A stretch of DNA of 11,087 nt, taken from positions 1 through 11,087 of the forward strand of contig JBGPND010000178.1 of NCBI GenBank assembly GCA_041487355.1, read 5' to 3'. This document shows positions 6,761 through 11,087 of this stretch, one piece after another (positions within the stretch are counted from its first letter, which is position 1; each line of letters begins with the position of its first letter). Under the pieces are notes generated by a model, which worked only from the letters and a program-made list of their open reading frames with translations, made no database searches and was not told the DNA's origin. The position numbers and the translations under genes are program-made. This stretch comes from JAMXLO01 sp041487355 (lineage in GTDB: Bacteria > Pseudomonadota > Alphaproteobacteria > Acetobacterales > Acetobacteraceae).

Positions 6761-7849
6761 TCAGCCCGCCGAGAAGTCGATGAGCTGCCGCACCGACGTG
6801 CCGGACTTCATGCTCGCGAAACCCTCGTTGATCTCGCTCAGCTTGATGTGTCCGGAGATCATGTGATCCAGCTTCAGCTTGCCCTGCATATAGAGCTCCA
6901 GCAGCCGCGGCATGTCGACGCGGAACCGGTTGCCGCCCATCGAGGTGCCCTGGATCTTGCGGTCGCGCAGGAAGTCCGCACCGTGCAGCTCGATCTTGGT
7001 GCCGAACGGGATCATGCCGATGATCGTCGCGGTGCCGCCCGGACGCAGCATGGCAAAGGACTGTTCCGCTGTCGTCTTGGTGCCGATCGCCTCGAAGGAA
7101 TACGGCACGCCACCACCGGTCATCTCCTTCACCATCTCCACAGGATCGGCGTTCGATGCATTGATCGTGTCGGTGGCACCCATCGCCCTGGCGACTTCCA
7201 GCTTGGACGCCACGGTGTCGATCGCGATGATGCGCGACGCGCCCGCCATCGCCGCGCCGTTCACCGCGGACAGCCCGATGCCGCCGCAGCCGATCACCGC
7301 GACGGTGGAGCCCGGCTCCACCTTGGCGGCGTGGAACACCGCCCCGACGCCGGTCATCACGCCGCAGCCGACCAAGGCGCAGCGATCCAGCGGCACGTCG
7401 TCGCGCACCTTCACCACCGCGTGCTCGTGCACCAGCATGTTCTCGGCGAATGCCGAGAGGTTGAACGCCTGATTGAGCACCGCGCCCTTCCAGGTCAGCC
7501 GCCGCGCCGCGCCGGGCAGTAGCTTGACCTCGGTGTTCTCGCAGAGATTGGGATGGCCGGTCATGCATTGCGGACATTCGCCGCAGAACACCGACAGGCA
7601 GGTGATCACGTGATCGCCCGGCTTCACATAGGTGACATCGTCGCCGACCGCCTCGACGACGCCGGCGGCCTCATGGCCGAGCACGCAGGGCGTCGGGAAT
7701 GGATACAGGCCTTCGATGAAATGCAGGTCCGAGTGGCAGAGCCCGGCGAAGGCGGTACGTACCAGCACCTCCCGCCGCTTCAGTGGCGCGTGCTGCACGT
7801 CTTCGATGGTGAGCGGCTGGTGCGGTTCGTGGAAAACGGCGGCTTTCAT
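6761..7849 (-). CDS. Zinc-dependent alcohol dehydrogenase, class III-like MDR family
   Basis: This 362-residue medium-chain dehydrogenase should oxidise an alcohol to an aldehyde, or the reverse, with NAD. Catalytic zinc ligands are Cys38 in GLCHSD, His59-Glu60 in GHE and Cys162 in GCGVMTG. Structural zinc is held by Cys89, Cys92, Cys95 and Cys103 in CGECPQCMTGHPNLC. The Rossmann motif GCGGIG is at 187-192 and Asp211 follows the second strand, which favours NAD over NADP. The GCGVMTG loop and two full zinc sites place it near the formaldehyde/NDMA-dependent class, but the substrate cannot be named. It is the first gene of the operon, with a GGGGGAACC element before the ATG at 7849, and it begins across a spacer from the divergent glycosyltransferase. 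The product could feed the transporter-linked pathway or be unrelated to it. Confidence 0.93.
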   Translation of the reverse strand: MKAAVFHEPHQPLTIEDVQHAPLKRREVLVRTAFAGLCHSDLHFIEGLYPFPTPCVLGHEAAGVVEAVGDDVTYVKPGDHVITCLSVFCGECPQCMTGHPNLCENTEVKLLPGAARRLTWKGAVLNQAFNLSAFAENMLVHEHAVVKVRDDVPLDRCALVGCGVMTGVGAVFHAAKVEPGSTVAVIGCGGIGLSAVNGAAMAGASRIIAIDTVASKLEVARAMGATDTINASNADPVEMVKEMTGGGVPYSFEAIGTKTTAEQSFAMLRPGGTATIIGMIPFGTKIELHGADFLRDRKIQGTSMGGNRFRVDMPRLLELYMQGKLKLDHMISGHIKLSEINEGFASMKSGTSVRQLIDFSAG

Positions 7850-8014
7850 GGCTGGTTCCCCCGGAGCTTGACGGCAAGCGGAATGCTAGGCTGGCGGGGA
7901 CGGGCAAGTCCACTGGGAGGGCGGGGGCTGGCGATACCGTGTGGTCACTCGCGTTGACTCGCCAGAACAAGTCGGTGAGAAGGGGCACCACGACTGCTCA
8001 ATCAGACACGGCGC
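7850..8014. other. Divergent intergenic spacer, presumed promoters of both directions
   Basis: This 165-base gap separates the start of the minus-strand operon from the start of the glycosyltransferase, so it must hold promoters for both unless transcription arrives from elsewhere. The best minus-strand candidate is weak: TGGACT (7912-7907) and TAGCAT (7888-7883), 18 bases apart, 4 of 6 matches each. TTGACT at 7954-7959 on the plus strand has no fitting -10 box. The 8-mer GGCTGGCG is present twice in direct orientation (7889-7896 and 7926-7933). I see no clear operator or riboswitch. Confidence 0.4.
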
Positions 8015-10495
8015 ATGATGCAGAAGGCGGCTGGCACGCAGGGACCGACGTTCTGCATCGTCGACCCGACACTGAAGAACCTCGTCGGGCATCATTTCGC
8101 ATACGATGCGGCGGTGGCACACGCCGCCAGCCTGAGCGGCTACGTGCCGTTGATTCTCGCACACAAGCATGCTGAGCGGGAGATCGCTGAGCAGGTTGGC
8201 GTCGTGCGAGCGTTTGAGGAAGACATCTGGGGCACGCGCCGCCCCGCCAGCCGGCTCGGCCGGGCGCTGGAGAAGCTCCGGGCGAATCTTGTCTTTTGCG
8301 TCACCTTGGCCGCCAGAACACGTTGGCTGCCGCCACGTTCCATCGTGTTCGTGCATAGCTTCATCGACCGGCAGATCTTCGGCCTCGCGCTGTTGCCGCT
8401 GATGCTGAGTCGGAAGCGCTCCCTCACATACGTTTACCTGCTGCGCTATCAGCCGGATTTCTATCGCTCGGCCATGGCGACCGTTTCGTTCCGTGTGCTG
8501 GAACGTATCGCTGAGCGATGCCGCGTTCGTCTTGCGACCGACAGCGAGCGTCTTCGCGATCTGCTTGAAGAATTTACCACGTTGCCGGTCGAGGTGCTGC
8601 CGATTCCGCACGTGCCGCCGGAAGCGAGCGACGGCGCGGCTCAGCCGTCCGATCCGGCACGGCGATGCCGGCTCGTCAGCCTGGGCAATGCCCGCGACGA
8701 GAAAGGCATTTACGAAATACTCGACGCAATCCGGCTTCTGCATTGCGATGGGTTCGGCGAGGACTTCCACTTCGTCCTGCAATGCAACGACGCCACGCCG
8801 GATGTCGCAGCGGCCATTGCTGCCTTCCAGGCAGAGCGCCTGCCCCACTGCGAGCTGCTGATGGAGACGCTCAGCTCCGAGGCATATTACCGGCAATTGC
8901 AGCAGGCCGACATTGTGCTGTTGCCATACTGGCGATCCATCTACGCGGCACGCACGTCTGGCGTGTTCATGGAGGCACTCGCCGCCGGCAAGCCGGTGAT
9001 CGCGACGCGCGACTGCTGGATGAGCGACCAGCTCGCGGCCCACGGCGCGGGCATGTTGTGCGATGATCGCGACTCCGCGGCGTTGGCGCGCGCGATTCGA
9101 CAGGCGGCGGCGGACCTGGCCGCGCTGTCCGAGCGGGCGCGCGGCAGCCGCGGGCGATGGTTGGCGCAGCACAATCCGCAGGCGCTGGTTCAGGCGATCA
9201 CCTCGCCGGGATCGTTGCACACGGACGCCACGCCGCAGCGGATCGCGCTGCTCTACCCATGGGAAGACTTCGTCGAGAGGCAGAGCGGTGCGAGCCGTCG
9301 CTGCAACCTGCTGGTCGATTTCCTCGCGCCCGGGGCTGCAAGCATCCGGGTGTTGCAAAGCGGCAGGCATCCGCCGACGGTCCTGCCTTACTGTCGGGTG
9401 AGCGCACTGGGTCGGGTGCCGCCCTCCGCGGTTCTCGCCAGGATTCTGCTGCGTTTCGCCGCGCTTGCCGCCACGTTCGGCAGGGGTGCGCGACATGACT
9501 GGGTCCTCTGGCAATACATCCGGCTGCGCTTCATCGGCCGGTTCCGCCGCAGGATTCGCAGGCTGGTGCGATGGGCCGATGTCGTGCTGCTGGAATATCC
9601 GTTCTGGATGAGCGTGGTGGCACCGGTCGCGCGACAGGAGGGCAAGCGCGTCGTGCTGACGGTGCATGACATCATGGCGGCGCAGGTCTCCGACGCTCCA
9701 GCGCTGAGGAAACTGGCGTGGCACTTCGAGCGCAAGGCGCTTGGCATGGCCGACAGGGTGATTGCCGTCTCGCCGACGGATCAGGCGACATTGCGTGACA
9801 TGGGACTGCGGGCAGAGCTGGCACCCAATCCGGCTGACAGCCGGCTGTTCGATCTGGATCGTCTGTCGGAGCCACGCCGCATTGTCACGGAGCAGTTCGG
9901 GCTGCAACTGCCGGCACGTCGCATCTGCCTGTTCGTCGGCAGTCTGCATGAGCCGAACGTGATCGCGGTTGGCCGCATCCGCGACGTAGCGCAGCGGATG
10001 AGCGGACTGCCGGAAGCCGCCGACATCGGTTTCGTGATTGCGGGCGGCTGCGCGCCGCCGCAGCGTGTTGGCAACTTTGTAGCGCTCGGCCGCGTCGACG
10101 ACGCGGTGCTGTTGGCCTTGTATGCGCTGGCCGATCTCGTGCTGATCCCGCTGCCCTACGGCACTGGCACGTCATTGAAGACGGTCGAGGCGATGGCGGG
10201 TGGCAAGGTAGTACTCGGCACGGCGGCGGCGTTCCGGGGCCTGGATGTGACATCCGGCAGCGACGCGGTGATCGAGGACGATCTGGGCCGCTATCCGGAG
10301 CAAATCGTGGCATTGCTAGCCGATGATGCCGGCAGGTCGAGAATCGCGGCTTCGGCACGGCGCTTCGCTGCGCAATATGACTATCGCGTTGCTTATCAGG
10401 CATATCTGGACATGCTAGAGATACGTGTTGCAGCAGTAGATGAGGGTACGTGGCTGAATAATGGCCGACTTGCTGGGCAGGGTGCCGGCCAATGA
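8015..10495 (+). CDS. Two-domain glycosyltransferase (tandem GT4-like GT-B enzymes)
   Basis: The 826-residue chain carries two complete glycosyltransferases, so it probably adds two sugars in turn to a surface glycan or glycolipid. Domain 1 (about 13-400) opens with FCIVDPTLKNLVGHHFAYD, has SLGNARDEKGIYEIL as the nucleotide-domain start and SGVFMEALAAGKPVIA (Glu320) as the donor-binding loop. Domain 2 (about 409-815) opens with RIALLYPWEDFVERQSG, contains VHDIM (550-554), LFVGSLHEPN (639 onward) and GTGTSLKTVEAMAGG (Glu725). Domain 2 lacks the first Glu of the classical EX7E pair, as in other GTG-SLK proteins, and domain 1 also has no Glu eight residues before Glu320. There is no signal peptide or clear membrane segment, so it acts in the cytoplasm. 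ATG at 8015 is immediately followed by another ATG at 8018, and the Shine-Dalgarno is poor. The donor and acceptor are unknown. Confidence 0.88.
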   Translation: MMQKAAGTQGPTFCIVDPTLKNLVGHHFAYDAAVAHAASLSGYVPLILAHKHAEREIAEQVGVVRAFEEDIWGTRRPASRLGRALEKLRANLVFCVTLAARTRWLPPRSIVFVHSFIDRQIFGLALLPLMLSRKRSLTYVYLLRYQPDFYRSAMATVSFRVLERIAERCRVRLATDSERLRDLLEEFTTLPVEVLPIPHVPPEASDGAAQPSDPARRCRLVSLGNARDEKGIYEILDAIRLLHCDGFGEDFHFVLQCNDATPDVAAAIAAFQAERLPHCELLMETLSSEAYYRQLQQADIVLLPYWRSIYAARTSGVFMEALAAGKPVIATRDCWMSDQLAAHGAGMLCDDRDSAALARAIRQAAADLAALSERARGSRGRWLAQHNPQALVQAITSPGSLHTDATPQRIALLYPWEDFVERQSGASRRCNLLVDFLAPGAASIRVLQSGRHPPTVLPYCRVSALGRVPPSAVLARILLRFAALAATFGRGARHDWVLWQYIRLRFIGRFRRRIRRLVRWADVVLLEYPFWMSVVAPVARQEGKRVVLTVHDIMAAQVSDAPALRKLAWHFERKALGMADRVIAVSPTDQATLRDMGLRAELAPNPADSRLFDLDRLSEPRRIVTEQFGLQLPARRICLFVGSLHEPNVIAVGRIRDVAQRMSGLPEAADIGFVIAGGCAPPQRVGNFVALGRVDDAVLLALYALADLVLIPLPYGTGTSLKTVEAMAGGKVVLGTAAAFRGLDVTSGSDAVIEDDLGRYPEQIVALLADDAGRSRIAASARRFAAQYDYRVAYQAYLDMLEIRVAAVDEGTWLNNGRLAGQGAGQ

Positions 10496-10550
10496 TGTTG
10501 CACCAGATCACTCAGGTAGGCTCCGCAAGCACCCGCTCCGATGAGGACCG

Positions 10551-11087
10551 ATGATTCACCAGATACTTCGCCGGGCGGCATTGACAATTCCGCACCTGCG
10601 CAGGCTCGTTGACAGCCGCGATGCCGCGCTGGCGAGCCGGGACCTGGCGATATCCAGACAGCAAGCCGCAGAAGCCGCGCTGGCCACCGCCGAAAGGAAC
10701 CAGTCGGACCTGTTCCGTCGCTTTCTGAATGCATGCGCTCCTGACAGCTGGCTACGGCTCGAACTCAACGGCGCCATGCTATGGCTTCCGCGTGACACTC
10801 TGCTAACGATGTTTCACTGCATCCATAGCGGAACCGAAGGAAAGCTCTATCTCGCCGTGGAGGCGCATCACTTAAAGTGGATGATGCAGCTCCTGACGGA
10901 CGGCGGCACGTTCCTCGACGTCGGCGCTGCTACGGGTGCCACGACCCTGCCGATCGCCGTGCAGTTCGGCAACGCAGTTAGAATCGTAAGTTATGAGCCT
11001 GCGGAGACAGCACGGAACCTGCTGCTCGCCACACTCGAGCGGAACCGGATTGCTGGTGTCGAGGTCCTTCCCCGCGCCGTTTCGGAA
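10551..11087 (+). CDS. FkbM-family SAM-dependent methyltransferase, N-terminal part (runs off right edge)
   Basis: An open frame of 179 codons without a stop continues past the window. The SAM-binding motif I is FLDVGAATGATT (121-132), followed by the acidic strand-2 motif YEP (148-150) and LLLATLERNRIAGVEVLPRAVSE, which matches the conserved FkbM stretch ending in a P-AVS segment. Enzymes of this family O-methylate sugars in glycans and polyketides, and fit the adjacent glycosyltransferase, which ends 55 bases upstream on the same strand. Residues 21-58 (DSRDAALASRDLAISRQQ onward) are alanine- and charge-rich and look like a coiled coil, which is an extra N-terminal region. An AGGA lies only 3 bases before the ATG, so the start is fairly uncertain. 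The gene is not visible as a closed frame because of the window edge. Confidence 0.82.
   Translation, partial: MIHQILRRAALTIPHLRRLVDSRDAALASRDLAISRQQAAEAALATAERNQSDLFRRFLNACAPDSWLRLELNGAMLWLPRDTLLTMFHCIHSGTEGKLYLAVEAHHLKWMMQLLTDGGTFLDVGAATGATTLPIAVQFGNAVRIVSYEPAETARNLLLATLERNRIAGVEVLPRAVSE

Noticed and set aside
7850..8014. Riboswitch upstream of the operon
   Set aside because: No conserved aptamer stem or thiamin/cobalamin-box-like motif is recognisable; only weak hairpins are present.
7886..9949. 687-codon open frame on the minus strand over the glycosyltransferase
   Set aside because: It has no motif, it lies fully antisense to a gene with two glycosyltransferase domains, and stop codons are rare in this composition.

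Overview
The window is GC-rich, densely coded bacterial DNA. Its protein families (form II CoxL-like hydroxylase, an alphaproteobacterial-style methylenetetrahydrofolate reductase remnant, an IS630-type element, FkbM and GT4 enzymes) suggest an alphaproteobacterium, possibly Acetobacteraceae or a relative. That placement is inference from family resemblance; no rRNA or other marker gene is present.

Left edge (1-864): the first codons of what looks like an IS630-family transposase run leftward off the window, with a likely element end near base 110 beside a TA. To its right is a mosaic of broken genes on the minus strand. The 5' end of a small regulator-like gene, with a good ribosome binding site and a TTG start, runs in frame into a methylenetetrahydrofolate reductase that has lost its N-terminal part and has an internal frameshifting deletion. 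A four-armed heptamer structure that should act as a terminator separates this scrap yard from the intact operon.

Centre (855-7849): six intact minus-strand genes form a tight operon, read right to left. They are a zinc alcohol dehydrogenase, an ABC permease, a periplasmic NMT1/THI5-like binding protein, the ABC ATPase (GTGA overlap), a Gfo/Idh/MocA oxidoreductase and a molybdopterin-binding xanthine dehydrogenase-family subunit. Gaps are 28, 29, -4, 15 and 18 bases. The set reads as uptake of a small organic, perhaps nitrogen-containing, molecule followed by oxidation. The iron-sulfur and FAD partners of the molybdenum subunit are absent, so it is an orphan large subunit here. The substrate cannot be read from the sequence.

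Right (8015-11087): after a 165-base divergent spacer, the plus strand carries a two-domain glycosyltransferase of 826 residues (two GT-B/GT4-like enzymes in one chain) and the first 179 codons of an FkbM-family methyltransferase with an N-terminal coiled coil. This is probably the start of a surface glycan or exopolysaccharide locus, functionally unrelated to the central operon.

There is no tRNA, rRNA, CRISPR array or riboswitch that I can support. The most unusual items are the operon combination with an orphan molybdenum subunit, the double glycosyltransferase and the chimeric pseudogene beside the IS end.
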